From contig JABLXY010000002.1 in the NCBI GenBank assembly GCA_013177795.1, positions 124,001 through 188,000 on the forward strand: a stretch of 64,000 nt of DNA, in the 5' to 3' direction. This document shows, one piece after another, positions 54,693-63,374 of the stretch. Position 1 is the first letter of the stretch. Each line of letters starts with the position of its first letter. The translations under genes were made by a program, and so were the position numbers. This DNA comes from Syntrophaceae bacterium (GTDB lineage: Bacteria; Desulfobacterota; Syntrophia; Syntrophales; UBA2192). Under the pieces are notes generated by a model. The model did not search any database, was not told the origin of the DNA, and was given only the letters and a program-made list of their open reading frames with translations.

Positions 54693-55274
54693 TCAGCCGA
54701 TCGGGAGGGTCTCTTCCTCCCGCTCGATGCGGATCTCGAGCTGGACCCGGTTCTTGACGCTCTGCCGCAGCCGGTGGATCCCCAACAGGGTCTTCTGGAA
54801 AAAAGACTCGTCGGACAGGAGGCAGGGTGCCGCGGCGGAAAGAGTTGCGAGATCGCCGGAGAGGAACTCGAACATCCCCGTCGTGAAGTGGGCCGTCATC
54901 TCCGCCACCTCGAGCGGCGAGCGGTCCGCGGCGGGAACCTCGACGGCGAAGTCGTAACAGTGAATCCGGACGGCCGTCTCCGCCATCCGGGCCCCCGCGT
55001 CCCGGAGCGTCTCGTAACTGAGATCCCGGCGCTTGCCGAGCCCGAAGAGGACGATCTTCTGCGGGGGGATCCGCTGCTGCGGGCCGATGAGGACCCTCTC
55101 AGCGAAATCCCCCCGGATCCTGCCCTCGGCGATGAGCTTCGAGACGAGCCCGTTGAGGCGCCAGTCGACGAACCCCCCGTTTCCGCGGGGGGGCCGCTCG
55201 TCGGAGAAAAAGCCCAGCACCAGGCACTCATGATGAAGCCGGTCCAGGCTTTCCGTCGTCACCTTGATCCGCAT
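54693..55274 (-). CDS. Stand-alone leucyl-aminopeptidase (M17) N-terminal domain
   Basis: A 193-residue protein resembling only the macro-like N-domain of M17 aminopeptidases: VLGFFSDERPP, LNGLVSKLIAEGRIRGDFAERVLI, KIVLFGLGKRRDLSYETLRDAGARM. The catalytic metal-binding C-domain (NTDAEGR-type) is absent, and the downstream sequence is trkA, so this is not simple truncation by a local frameshift. A nucleotide-binding or regulatory role is possible. It overlaps the nusB 3' end by 47 nt. Confidence 0.78.
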   Translation of the reverse strand: MRIKVTTESLDRLHHECLVLGFFSDERPPRGNGGFVDWRLNGLVSKLIAEGRIRGDFAERVLIGPQQRIPPQKIVLFGLGKRRDLSYETLRDAGARMAETAVRIHCYDFAVEVPAADRSPLEVAEMTAHFTTGMFEFLSGDLATLSAAAPCLLSDESFFQKTLLGIHRLRQSVKNRVQLEIRIEREEETLPIG

Positions 55275-55683
55275 GGTCCTTCAGCAGTTTCGAGTACAGG
55301 GCATCGAGGATGCCGTTGATAAAGGAACCCGAGTTTTCGGAACCGAATTCCTTGCCGAGGTCGATAGCCTCGTTGAGGGCCACCTTGGGGGGGATCCCCC
55401 GGCCGTACACCAGCTCGTAGACGGCCAGGCGAAGGATGTTCCGGTCGACCCGGGCCATGCGCTCGAGGGACCAGTTCTCCGAGCAGGCACTGATCATCCG
55501 GTCGATCGCCTCCCGGTGTGCCCACGTCCCCTCGACGAGCTCCGAGGCGAACGCGCGGGCCTCTGCGGGCGCAGTGAAGTGATCCCAGAAAAGCTGGATG
55601 GCCTCCCGGGGATCGATTCTCAGCACATCGAGCTGATAAAGAACCTGCAAGGCGATTTCCCTTGCCTTCCTTCTGAGACGCAT
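55228..55683 (-). CDS. nusB: Transcription antitermination factor NusB
   Basis: A 151-residue all-helical protein: RRKAREIALQVLYQLDVLRI at the start, then ARVDRNILRLAVYEL and KVALNEAIDLGKEFGSENSGSFINGILD, the family signature. It binds boxA RNA with S10 in rRNA antitermination. ATG 55683 is used; the longer frame to 55767 reads ribH sequence. The ribH-nusB order is widely conserved. Confidence 0.94.
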   Translation of the reverse strand: MRLRRKAREIALQVLYQLDVLRIDPREAIQLFWDHFTAPAEARAFASELVEGTWAHREAIDRMISACSENWSLERMARVDRNILRLAVYELVYGRGIPPKVALNEAIDLGKEFGSENSGSFINGILDALYSKLLKDHADQGDDGKPGPASS

Positions 55684-55717
55684 GGCATGTCCTGCCGGAG
55701 TCGCCCGGGAACCGGCT

Positions 55718-56182
55718 TTAGAGGTTTCGGAACAGGTCCACCATCTCGATCGCGGACATGGCGGCATCCCAGCCCTTGTTGCCGCTCTTGGTGCCCGCGC
55801 GCTCGATGGCCTGCTCGATCGAGTCGGTGGTGAGCACCCCGAACACGACGGGCACTTCCGTCTCCAGGGCCACCTGGGCCACGCCCTTGGAGACCTCCGC
55901 CGCGACGTAGTCGAAATGGGGCGTCGCCCCGCGGATCACCGCGCCCAGGCAGATGACGGCGTCGAATTTGCCCGTCTTGGCGACCTTCTTGGCCACCAGC
56001 GGGATCTCGAAGGCCCCGGGACACTTGAAGACCCGGATGTCCTGCTCCCGGGCGCCCGCCCGGGTCAGCCCGTCGAGGGCGCCCTCGATGAGCTTGCCGC
56101 TGATGAAATCGTTGAACCGGCTCGCCACGACGGCGAACTTCATCCCCTGGGCAACGATTTTCCCTTCCGTGATGTTCTTCAT
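55718..56182 (-). CDS. ribH: 6,7-dimethyl-8-ribityllumazine synthase
   Basis: A 154-residue lumazine synthase: [44 protein letters not shown] (catalytic His in the phosphate loop) and [26 protein letters not shown]. It joins the ribBA-derived C4 unit to the pyrimidine. ATG 56182 starts the family N-terminus. It lies between ribBA and nusB. Confidence 0.95.
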   Translation of the reverse strand: MKNITEGKIVAQGMKFAVVASRFNDFISGKLIEGALDGLTRAGAREQDIRVFKCPGAFEIPLVAKKVAKTGKFDAVICLGAVIRGATPHFDYVAAEVSKGVAQVALETEVPVVFGVLTTDSIEQAIERAGTKSGNKGWDAAMSAIEMVDLFRNL

Positions 56183-56257
56183 GCCGTTTTCCCGCTCCCT
56201 GTCAGCTTGATGGGTTTCTTGTTTCAGCCCCTTGCGCCCCATGCCCCGCGCCCTCTG

Positions 56258-57460
56258 CTAGACCTTCAGGATGTGACCCATCTTCTCCTTCTTCGTCCGC
56301 AGGTACCGCAGGTTCGCCTCGCTGGGCTTGATCTCGATGGGGACCCGCTCGACGATCGTCATCCCGTAGCCCTCGAGGCCGACGACCTTCTTGGGGTTGT
56401 TCGTGAGCAGCCGGATCTTCCGCACGCCGAGGTCCACCAGGATCTGGGCGCCGATACCGTAGTCCCGCAGGTCCTCCTTGAACCCCAGCTCGAGGTTCGC
56501 CTCCACGGTGTCGCGGCCGTGCTCCTGGAGCTCGTAGGCCTTGACCTTGTTGACGAGGCCGATCCCACGGCCCTCCTGGTGCATGTAGACGATCACCCCC
56601 TTGCCGGCCTCGTGGATCATCTCCATGGCCCGGTGGAGCTGGTCCCCGCAGTCGCAGCGCATGGAGCCGAAGACGTCGCCCGTCATGCACTCCGAGTGCA
56701 CCCGGACGAGCACGGCGTCCTCGGGGCCGATCTCGCCCTTGACGAGGGCCACATGCTTGTAGTCGTCCACGTCGTTCTCGTAGACGATGAACTTGAAGTC
56801 CCCGCCGAAGGCGGTGGGCAGCGTGGCCGTCGCCGCGCGGCGGACGAAGGATTCCGTCTTCATCCGGAAGTTGATGAGGTCGGCGATGGTGACGATCTTG
56901 AGGCCGTGCTCCTTCGCGAAGATCTCCAGGTCGGGCATCCGCGCCATGGTGCCGTCGTCCTTCATGATCTCGCAGATCACCCCGCTGGGCTTGAGCCCCG
57001 CCAGCCGCGCCAGGTCCACGGAGCCCTCGGTCTGGCCCGTGCGGACCAGCACGCCGCCCCTGCGGGCCAGGATCGGGAAGACGTGCCCCGGGCTCACGAT
57101 GTCCTCGGGCTTCACATTGTCCGCGATGGCCGTGCGGATCGTCGTGGCCCGGTCGTGGGCCGAGATGCCCGTCGTGACGCCGCGCCGGGCCTCGATGGAG
57201 ACCGTGAAGGCCGTCTTGAAGCGCGACTGGTTGTCGTTGACCATCAGGTGGAGGTTGATCTTCTGGGCCAGCTCCTCGGTGAGGGTGAGGCAGATGAGGC
57301 CGCGGCCGTACTTGGCCATGAAGTTGATGGCCTCGGGGGTGACGAACTCGGCGGCCATGCAGAGATCGCCCTCGTTTTCGCGGTCCTCGTCGTCGACGAG
57401 GATGACCATCTTGCCGTTCTTGATGTCTTCGATCGCTTCGGGAATCGTGCTGATTGCCAT
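56258..57460 (-). CDS. ribBA: Bifunctional DHBP synthase/GTP cyclohydrolase II
   Basis: A 400-residue fusion that supplies both riboflavin precursors. The RibB half (1-200) has [12 protein letters not shown] and [21 protein letters not shown]. The RibA half (from about 205) has the zinc motif [32 protein letters not shown] and the late [20 protein letters not shown] 57460 is the start; no good Shine-Dalgarno is visible and a heptamer hairpin lies just upstream. Confidence 0.96.
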   Translation of the reverse strand: MAISTIPEAIEDIKNGKMVILVDDEDRENEGDLCMAAEFVTPEAINFMAKYGRGLICLTLTEELAQKINLHLMVNDNQSRFKTAFTVSIEARRGVTTGISAHDRATTIRTAIADNVKPEDIVSPGHVFPILARRGGVLVRTGQTEGSVDLARLAGLKPSGVICEIMKDDGTMARMPDLEIFAKEHGLKIVTIADLINFRMKTESFVRRAATATLPTAFGGDFKFIVYENDVDDYKHVALVKGEIGPEDAVLVRVHSECMTGDVFGSMRCDCGDQLHRAMEMIHEAGKGVIVYMHQEGRGIGLVNKVKAYELQEHGRDTVEANLELGFKEDLRDYGIGAQILVDLGVRKIRLLTNNPKKVVGLEGYGMTIVERVPIEIKPSEANLRYLRTKKEKMGHILKV

Positions 57461-57475
57461 GGTACGCACCTAAAG

Positions 57476-57560
57476 AAGGCTAAAGGCTTACGGCAAAGGG
57501 CGAAAGGCAAAGAAATACATCGATCTGCGCCATTCGCCGTTAGCCTTGCGCCGTTTGCCG
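57476..57560 (-). repeat. Complementary heptamer arrays between ribE and ribBA
   Basis: Five plus-strand units AAGGCTA, AAGGCTT, ACGGCAA, AGGGCGA, AAGGCAA (57476-57510) face TTCGCCG, TTAGCCT, TGCGCCG, TTTGCCG (57533-57560). Exact matches include AAGGCTAA with TTAGCCTT and CGGCAAA with TTTGCCG, in alternative registers. The element fills almost the whole gap, ending at the ribE stop. Confidence 0.75.
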
Positions 57561-57561
57561 C

Positions 57562-58197
57562 TTATTTGATGAACCCGTGCTCCCGGAGGAAGTCCCTGTC
57601 GATTCCCTTGCCGGTGCGCAGGAGCTTTTCCACGTACTTGCCGAGGATGTCCGTCTCGAGGTTCACGGCATCCCCCGGCCTCTTGTCCGGCAGCGTCGTC
57701 TTCTGCGCCGTCAGGGGGATGATATTAACATAAAACCGGTCGCCCTCGCACGAATTAACCGTGAGGCTGATCCCGTCGACGGCGACGGACCCCTTGGGGA
57801 CCACGTACTTCGAGAGGCCCGGCTCCGTGACGATCCCGAAGACGATGGAGCCGGCCCGCTGCGTCCTCTCGGCGATGCGCCCCACGCCGTCCACGTGCCC
57901 CAGGACGAAATGCCCGCCGAGGAAATCGCTCATCCGCAGGGCCTTTTCCAGGTTCACCCGGTCGCCCGCCCGGAGCCGCCCGAGGGTCGTTTTCGAGAGC
58001 GACTCGGCGGAGACGTCGAAGGTGAAGCTCCCCGCGCCCAGGGCCGTCACCGTCAGGCAGGCGCCGCTCACGGCGATGCTGTCGCCGATCTTCACGTCGT
58101 CGAGGGGCAGGGCCGTCGCCACCTCGAGCCGGGCGTCTTCGCCCCTGCGGGTGAGACTGCGGACGGTCCCCGTGTCCTGGATGATGCCGGTGAACAT
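57562..58197 (-). CDS. ribE: Riboflavin synthase alpha subunit
   Basis: A 211-residue protein with the two-barrel internal repeat: MFTGIIQDTGTV..LEVATALPLDDVKIGDSIAVSGACLTV and, from about 98, FVLGHVDGVGRI..VVPKGSVAVDGISLTVNSC. It dismutates two lumazines to riboflavin. It is flanked on both sides by heptamer hairpins. ribD, which usually precedes it, is missing. Confidence 0.95.
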   Translation of the reverse strand: MFTGIIQDTGTVRSLTRRGEDARLEVATALPLDDVKIGDSIAVSGACLTVTALGAGSFTFDVSAESLSKTTLGRLRAGDRVNLEKALRMSDFLGGHFVLGHVDGVGRIAERTQRAGSIVFGIVTEPGLSKYVVPKGSVAVDGISLTVNSCEGDRFYVNIIPLTAQKTTLPDKRPGDAVNLETDILGKYVEKLLRTGKGIDRDFLREHGFIK

Positions 58198-58204
58198 GAA
58201 AAAA

Positions 58205-58299
58205 CAGGCTCCGGGCTTCAGGCCTCAGGCTTCAGGATCAGGAAATGAGTTCCGGAACCTCTTTCCTGATGCCCGGCGCCTCGTGCCTGATGCCTTGTC
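58205..58299 (-). repeat. Complementary heptamer arrays between nrdR and ribE
   Basis: Plus-strand units CAGGCTC, CGGGCTT, CAGGCCT, CAGGCTT, CAGGATC (58205-58239) face CCTGATG, CCCGGCG, CCTCGTG, CCTGATG, CCTTGTC (58265-58299). CGGGCTTCAGG (58212-58222) matches the complement of CCTGATGCCCG (58265-58275) at 10 of 11 positions. The centre holds a near-palindrome GAGTTCCGGAACCTC. The element fills the gap from the nrdR stop to 7 nt before the ribE start. Confidence 0.78.
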
Positions 58300-58753
58300 A
58301 TTTCGTCTTCAGCAGCTCCTTCAGTTCGTCGAGGAACTCGTTGGCGTCGCGGAACTGCCGGTACACCGAGGCGAACCGCACGTAGGCCACCTTGTCGAGG
58401 TCGTGGAGCTCCTGCATGACCCGCTCGCCCACGAACGATGAGGGGATCTCCTTAAGCTGCGATTCCTGGCAGGCCCTCTCGATGCGCTCCACGACGGCCT
58501 CGATCGCGTCGATGCTCACGGGCCGCTTCTCGCAGGCCTTCTTGATGCCCACGAGGATCTTCCCGCGGTCGAAGGCCTCGCGCCGGCCGTCCTTCTTGAC
58601 GACCATGGGCAGCACTTCCTCGACGAACTCGTAGGTCGTGAACCGCTTGCCGCAGGATGCGCACTCGCGCCGCCTGCGGATGGCGTTGCCCTCCTTGCTG
58701 ATCCGGGAGTCGATCACCCGGTTCTCCGTGTCGGCGCAAAAGGGGCACTTCAT
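58298..58753 (-). CDS. nrdR: Transcriptional repressor NrdR
   Basis: A 151-residue regulator of ribonucleotide reductase genes: N-terminal zinc ribbon ([32 protein letters not shown]) and an ATP-cone ([20 protein letters not shown]). ATG 58753 overlaps the dCMP deaminase stop by 4 nt, so the two nucleotide-supply genes are coupled. Confidence 0.95.
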   Translation of the reverse strand: MKCPFCADTENRVIDSRISKEGNAIRRRRECASCGKRFTTYEFVEEVLPMVVKKDGRREAFDRGKILVGIKKACEKRPVSIDAIEAVVERIERACQESQLKEIPSSFVGERVMQELHDLDKVAYVRFASVYRQFRDANEFLDELKELLKTK

Positions 58754-59238
58754 CGCTTCCTCACCTGGATGCCCGACTCCTCGAGCAGGCGGGCGGCCAG
58801 CTCGTCGCTGTAGCCCTCCCGATAGACGATCTCCGTGATCCCGGCGTTGATGAGCATCTTGAGGCAGATGCTGCAGGGGTGGTTCGTGCAGTACAGGGTC
58901 GCCCCCCGGATGCTCACGCCGTGGACGGCGGCCTGGATGATCGCGTTCTGCTCGGCGTGGAGTCCCCGGCAGAGCTCGTGGCGCTCGCCGGAGGACACCT
59001 TCATCTCCTCCCGCAGGCACCCGACCTCGAGGCAGTGCCGCAGGCCGCTCGGGGCGCCGTTGTATCCCGTCGTCAGCAGGCGCTTGTCCTTGACCAGGAC
59101 GGCCCCCACGCCCCGCCGCAGGCACGTGGAGCGCCTCGAGACGAGATCGACGATGTCCATGAAGTACTCGTCCCAGCTGGGGCGGCGGACGCCTTGCCGG
59201 GGTGCTGTTGCGGCGGTTTTTCTCTTGCTGCCTGCCAC
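58750..59238 (-). CDS. dCMP/CMP deaminase family protein
   Basis: A 162-residue zinc deaminase (ComEB/dCMP type): [31 protein letters not shown], the catalytic HAEQNAI and zinc-binding [10 protein letters not shown]. It feeds dUMP for thymidylate synthesis. The first usable start is a GTG at 59238 lying in a heptamer array, so the first residues come from the repeat; the conserved domain begins near residue 20. Confidence 0.9.
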   Translation of the reverse strand: MAGSKRKTAATAPRQGVRRPSWDEYFMDIVDLVSRRSTCLRRGVGAVLVKDKRLLTTGYNGAPSGLRHCLEVGCLREEMKVSSGERHELCRGLHAEQNAIIQAAVHGVSIRGATLYCTNHPCSICLKMLINAGITEIVYREGYSDELAARLLEESGIQVRKR

Positions 59239-59264
59239 CTGTCACCTGTTGCCCGTCACCTGGC
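59230..59264 (-). repeat. Heptamer array at the glyA-dCMP deaminase junction
   Basis: Five contiguous plus-strand units GCCTGCC, ACCTGTC, ACCTGTT, GCCCGTC, ACCTGGC. In the genes' sense the array is purine-rich and contains the GTG used as the dCMP deaminase start. No facing arm is seen. Confidence 0.65.
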
Positions 59265-59309
59265 CGGTTGGCCGATGCGCTGTCCCTCGAGACGTTCGGC
59301 CGGGCCGGT

Positions 59310-60563
59310 TTACCCGCGCGCGATGCGCTCGGCGTACAGCGGGAAGCGCTCGCAGAGCTCGCGGACCTCCTCGCGGACCTTGCGGATCGTCGACTCGTTC
59401 TTGAGGTCCTTGAGGACCGTCGAGATGAAACGGCCCACGAGCTTCATCTCCGGTTCCTTCATCCCGCGGGAGGTGACGGCAGGGGTGCCCACGCGGATGC
59501 CGCTGGTCACCTGCGGGCCCCTCGTGTCGAAGGGGATCATGTTCTTGTTGGCCGTGATGCCCGCCCGGTCCAGGGCGTCGGCGCCCTCGGCGCCGGTCAC
59601 CCCGATGGAGGTGACGTCGATGAGCATGAGGTGGTTGTCGGTGCCGCCCGATACGAGGCGGAACCCCTCGGCCATCAGCGTCTCCGCCAGGGTGCGGGCG
59701 TTGCTCTGGATCTGCCGCTGGTATTGCCGGAACTCCTCCGTCAGGGCCTCCTTGAGGGCCACGGCCTTGGCGGCGATGATGTGCATGAGCGGGCCGCCCT
59801 GCATCCCCGGGAATACCCGGCCGTCGAGGGCCTTCTGGTAATCGGCCTTGCACAGGATCATGCCGCCGCGGGGGCCCCGCAGCGTCTTGTGTGTCGTGGT
59901 CGTCACGAACTCGCACAGCGGCACGGGGTTCGGGTGGACCCCCGCCGCCACGAGCCCGGCGATGTGCGCGATGTCGAAGAGCACCACGGCCCCGACCTGA
60001 TCGGCGATCTGCCGGAAGGGCTCGGCGGGGATCTCGCGGGGGTAGGCGCTCGCGCCCACGACGATGACCTTGGGCTTGTGCTTCTTCGCCTGGGCCTCCA
60101 CCTCGTTGAAGTCGATCCGCTCCGTCGCCCTGTCGACGCCGTAGTGCACGACGTTGTAGAAGCGGCCCGAGAAGTTGGCGGGGCTGCCGTGGGAGAGGTG
60201 CCCGCCGTGGGCGAGGTTCATCCCCAGGATCGTGTCCCCGGGCTGCAGCATGGCGAAGTAGACCGCCATGTTGGCCTGCGTGCCCGAGTGGGGCTGCACG
60301 TTGGCGTGGTCGGCCCCGAAGAGTTTCTTCGCGCGCTCGATGGCCAGCGCCTCGACGATGTCGACGAACTCGCACCCGTGGTAGTACCGCTTCCCCGGGT
60401 ATCCCTCGGCGTACTTGTTCGTCATGATGCAGCCCTGGGCCTCCAGGACCGCCTCGTCGACGAAGTTCTCCGACGGGATCAGTTCGAGCTTTCCGGCCTG
60501 CCGCTTCGTCTCCTCCAGGATGGCGGCCGCCACCTCGGGGTCCACTTTCTTGAGCATTGACAT
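59310..60563 (-). CDS. glyA: Serine hydroxymethyltransferase
   Basis: A 417-residue PLP enzyme interconverting serine and glycine with tetrahydrofolate. Visible: [44 protein letters not shown] and the PLP lysine in [14 protein letters not shown] (about 230). ATG 60563 follows GAGGAGACG. It supplies C1 units, in keeping with the folate-linked MetH elsewhere in the window. Confidence 0.96.
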   Translation of the reverse strand: MSMLKKVDPEVAAAILEETKRQAGKLELIPSENFVDEAVLEAQGCIMTNKYAEGYPGKRYYHGCEFVDIVEALAIERAKKLFGADHANVQPHSGTQANMAVYFAMLQPGDTILGMNLAHGGHLSHGSPANFSGRFYNVVHYGVDRATERIDFNEVEAQAKKHKPKVIVVGASAYPREIPAEPFRQIADQVGAVVLFDIAHIAGLVAAGVHPNPVPLCEFVTTTTHKTLRGPRGGMILCKADYQKALDGRVFPGMQGGPLMHIIAAKAVALKEALTEEFRQYQRQIQSNARTLAETLMAEGFRLVSGGTDNHLMLIDVTSIGVTGAEGADALDRAGITANKNMIPFDTRGPQVTSGIRVGTPAVTSRGMKEPEMKLVGRFISTVLKDLKNESTIRKVREEVRELCERFPLYAERIARG

Positions 60564-60583
60564 CGTCTCCTCACCCTCCTGCG

Positions 60584-61033
60584 TTACTTGCAGAGTCTCT
60601 GTTCCAGTTCCCGGATCTTGTCGAGGCGCCTCTGGTGGCGCCCCCCGTCGAAGGGGGTCTCCAGCCATGCCCGGGCGATCCGCCCCGCCGTCTCGGGGTC
60701 GGTCTTGCGCCCGGCCAGCACGAGGACGTTCGAGTCGTTGTGCTGCCGGGACAGCCGTGCCGTCTCCGCGTCGAGGCACAGGGCCGCCCGCACGCCGGGG
60801 AACTTGTTGGCCACGATCGCCATCCCCACGCCGGAGCCGCAGACGAGGATGCCCCGCTCGAACCGGCCCGACGAGACCGCTTCAGCCGCGAGGATGCCGT
60901 AATCGGGGTAGTCGACGGGGTCCCCCGTTTCCGTCCCGATGTCGACGACCCGGTGGCCCGCTGCCGTGAGCGATGCCTTGACGGCCTCCTTGAGGGTGAA
61001 CCCCGCGTGGTCGGAACCGATGACGATGTGCAC
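60584..61033 (-). CDS. rpiB: Ribose-5-phosphate isomerase B
   Basis: A 149-residue Rpi[19 protein letters not shown] at the start, [14 protein letters not shown], the catalytic-cysteine segment [17 protein letters not shown] and [15 protein letters not shown]. Interconverts ribose- and ribulose-5-phosphate. The rpiB-glyA-dCMP deaminase-nrdR order is common in deltaproteobacteria and Firmicutes. Confidence 0.96.
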   Translation of the reverse strand: MHIVIGSDHAGFTLKEAVKASLTAAGHRVVDIGTETGDPVDYPDYGILAAEAVSSGRFERGILVCGSGVGMAIVANKFPGVRAALCLDAETARLSRQHNDSNVLVLAGRKTDPETAGRIARAWLETPFDGGRHQRRLDKIRELEQRLCK

Positions 61034-61042
61034 GCCCCCTCC

Positions 61043-62296
61043 TCAGTCCCTGAACTTGCGGAAAACGAGGACCGCGTTGACGCCGCCGAACCCGAAGGTG
61101 TTGGACAGCGCGGCCTCGACGGGCATGGCCCTCGCCCGGTGCGGCACGTAGTCCAGGTCGCACCCCGCGTCGGGTTCGTCGAGGTTGATCGTGGGCGGCA
61201 CGACCCCTTCGCAGAGGACCTTGACGGCCACGATGGCCTCGAGGCCCCCCGCGCCCCCCAGGAGGTGCCCCGTCATGGACTTCGTGGAGGAGACGGCCAG
61301 CCGCCGGCTGTGCTCCCCGAAGACCCGCTTGATGGCCTCCGTCTCGTAGACGTCGTTGAGCGGGGTGGCCGTCCCGTGGGCGTTGATGTAGCCGACCGCT
61401 TCCGGCTCCATGCCGCAGGACTGCAGAGCGATCGCCATGCATCGCGCGGCCCCCTCGTGCCCGGGCGGCGGGGCGGCCATGTGGTGGGCGTCGGCCGTGC
61501 AGCCGTAGCCGCAGATCTCGGCGTAGATCCTCGCGCCGCGCCGGCGCGCGTGGGCGAGATCCTCCAGGACGAGAATGCCGCCCCCGTCGGCCATCACGAA
61601 CCCGTCGCGGCTGCGGTCGAAGGGGCGGCTGGCCTTCTCGGGCTCGTCGTTGCGGGTGGAGAGCGCGCGCATGGCGTTGAACCCGGCGATCCCGAAGGCG
61701 CTGACGGCCGCCTCGACGCCCCCCGTGATCATGGCGTCCGCGTAGCCGTCCTTGATCAGCCGAAACGACATCCCGATGGCGCTCGTCCCCGCCGCGCAGG
61801 CCGTGACGGGGCAGCTGATGGGCCCCTTGGCCCCGTACCGGATGGAGATCTGCCCGGCGGCGAGGTTGGGCAGGACGGCCGGGATCGTGAAGGGGGAGAG
61901 CCTCCGGGGGCCGCTGTGCTCGAGGACGGCGTGCTCCCTGACGATCGTCCTGAGCCCGCCGATGCCCGAGCCGACGACGGTGCCCACGCGCTCGGCGTTG
62001 CCTGCGCCGATCGCGAGGCCCGCGTCCTGGACGGCCATGTCGGCGCAGGCCAGGGCGTAGACGATGAAATCGTCGAGCCGGCGCAGTTCCTTCTTCTCCA
62101 CGTGGCGCAGGGGGTCGAAGCCCTTCACCTCGCCCGCGATCTTCGTTGCGAGCCCGGTGGTGTCGAACGTCGTGATGGGCCCGATGCCCGAGCGGCCGGC
62201 GCAGAGGGCCGCCCAGGTTTCGTCGACGGTGTTGCCGACGGGGTTCACGGTGCCCATGCCGGTGATGACGACGCGCCTCTCCACGGGGGTCCCCAC
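61043..62296 (-). CDS. fabF: 3-oxoacyl-ACP synthase II
   Basis: A 417-residue condensing enzyme of fatty acid elongation. Catalytic Cys in PVTACAAGTSAIG (about 170), His in NAHGTATPLND (about 310) and His in STKSMTGHLLGGAGG (about 346); C-terminal LSNTFGFGGVNA. It lies 9 nt after acpP, its substrate carrier. Confidence 0.96.
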   Translation of the reverse strand: MGTPVERRVVITGMGTVNPVGNTVDETWAALCAGRSGIGPITTFDTTGLATKIAGEVKGFDPLRHVEKKELRRLDDFIVYALACADMAVQDAGLAIGAGNAERVGTVVGSGIGGLRTIVREHAVLEHSGPRRLSPFTIPAVLPNLAAGQISIRYGAKGPISCPVTACAAGTSAIGMSFRLIKDGYADAMITGGVEAAVSAFGIAGFNAMRALSTRNDEPEKASRPFDRSRDGFVMADGGGILVLEDLAHARRRGARIYAEICGYGCTADAHHMAAPPPGHEGAARCMAIALQSCGMEPEAVGYINAHGTATPLNDVYETEAIKRVFGEHSRRLAVSSTKSMTGHLLGGAGGLEAIVAVKVLCEGVVPPTINLDEPDAGCDLDYVPHRARAMPVEAALSNTFGFGGVNAVLVFRKFRD

Positions 62297-62305
62297 AAGG
62301 GCAGC

Positions 62306-62548
62306 CTAGCTGGCCAGTCCCTTCTTCTTCTTGATGTAGTTGATGGCGTCCTGGATCGTGCGGATCTTCTGCAGCTCCTCGTCGGAGATCTCGATGCCGA
62401 AGTTCTCCTCCATGGCCATGATCAGCTCGACCAGGTCGAGCGAATCCGCGCCCAAATCCTCGATGAATGCCGCCTCGGGCACGCACTCCTCCCGGGTCAC
62501 ATCCAGCTGCTCCACGATGATCTCGATGACTTTTTCCTCGATGGACAT
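62306..62548 (-). CDS. acpP: Acyl carrier protein
   Basis: An 80-residue acidic ACP with the phosphopantetheine serine in [15 protein letters not shown] (about 36) and the usual four helices. ATG 62548 with GGAGG 7 nt upstream; a TTG one codon earlier is possible. It has a Lys-rich C-terminus (YIKKKKG). Confidence 0.96.
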   Translation of the reverse strand: MSIEEKVIEIIVEQLDVTREECVPEAAFIEDLGADSLDLVELIMAMEENFGIEISDEELQKIRTIQDAINYIKKKKGLAS

Positions 62549-62626
62549 CAATCCGCCTCCTTCAGACGTATGCGTTCCGTTTCCGCTCGAATGGCCTGTC
62601 CCCGGGTCGGGGCGCGCTGCACGCGA

Positions 62627-63370
62627 TCACATGTAGAGCCCGCCGTTGACCCCGATCACCTGTCCCGTGATGTATCCGGCTTCATCGGAGGCCAGGAACA
62701 GCACGACACCGGCGACATCGTCCGGTGTGCCCAGCCGGGAGAGGGGGATCTCGCCGAGCACCTTCTCCCGCTGCTCCTCCGTCAGGGCGGAGGTCATATC
62801 CGTGTCAATGAGGCCGGGGGCGACGGCGTTGACGCAGATGCCGCGCGGCGCCAGCTCCCGGGCCAGCGACTTCGTCAGCCCGATGAGCCCGGCCTTCGAG
62901 GCGCTGTAATTGGACTGGCCGGCGTTGCCCGCCAGGGCGACGACCGACGAGATGTTGATGATGCGGCCCCCGCGCTGCTTCATCATGGCGTAGGCCACGG
63001 CGCGGCAGCAGTGGAAGGCCCCCTTGAGGTTCGTGTCGATGACCCGGTCCCAGTCCTGCTCCTTCATCCGCACCAGGAGCCCGTCGCGGCTCTCGCCGGC
63101 GTTGTTCACCAGGATGTCGATGCGCCCTTTGCGCCGGATCAGGTCCGCGATCGCGTCGCTCGCGGCCCCGGGGTCCGCCACGTCGAATCGCAGGGCCTCC
63201 CCTTCGCCTCCCGCCTCGCCGATGAGACGGAGCGTCTCGCGGGCCGCCTCCTCGTTGCGGGCGTAATTGACGGCGACGAAGGCCCCCGCGGCGGCCAGCC
63301 GCACGCTCACGGCCCGGCCGATTCCCCGCGACCCCCCCGTGACCAGCGCGACCTTGCCCTTGCAGTGCAT
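62627..63370 (-). CDS. fabG: 3-oxoacyl-ACP reductase
   Basis: A 247-residue SDR: NADP motif TGGSRGIGRAV (about 10), NNAGESRD (about 88), catalytic ISSVVALAGNAGQSNYSASK (Ser about 139, YxxxK about 152) and VIGVNGGLYM at the C-terminus. It lies between fabD and acpP, which fixes its role in fatty acid synthesis. Confidence 0.95.
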   Translation of the reverse strand: MHCKGKVALVTGGSRGIGRAVSVRLAAAGAFVAVNYARNEEAARETLRLIGEAGGEGEALRFDVADPGAASDAIADLIRRKGRIDILVNNAGESRDGLLVRMKEQDWDRVIDTNLKGAFHCCRAVAYAMMKQRGGRIINISSVVALAGNAGQSNYSASKAGLIGLTKSLARELAPRGICVNAVAPGLIDTDMTSALTEEQREKVLGEIPLSRLGTPDDVAGVVLFLASDEAGYITGQVIGVNGGLYM

Positions 63371-63374
63371 CGTC

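Noticed and set aside
57476-58299. Possible CRISPR array or FMN riboswitch in the rib gaps
   Set aside because: Units are 7 bp, contiguous and without spacers, so not CRISPR; no conserved RFN element segments could be found in either gap.
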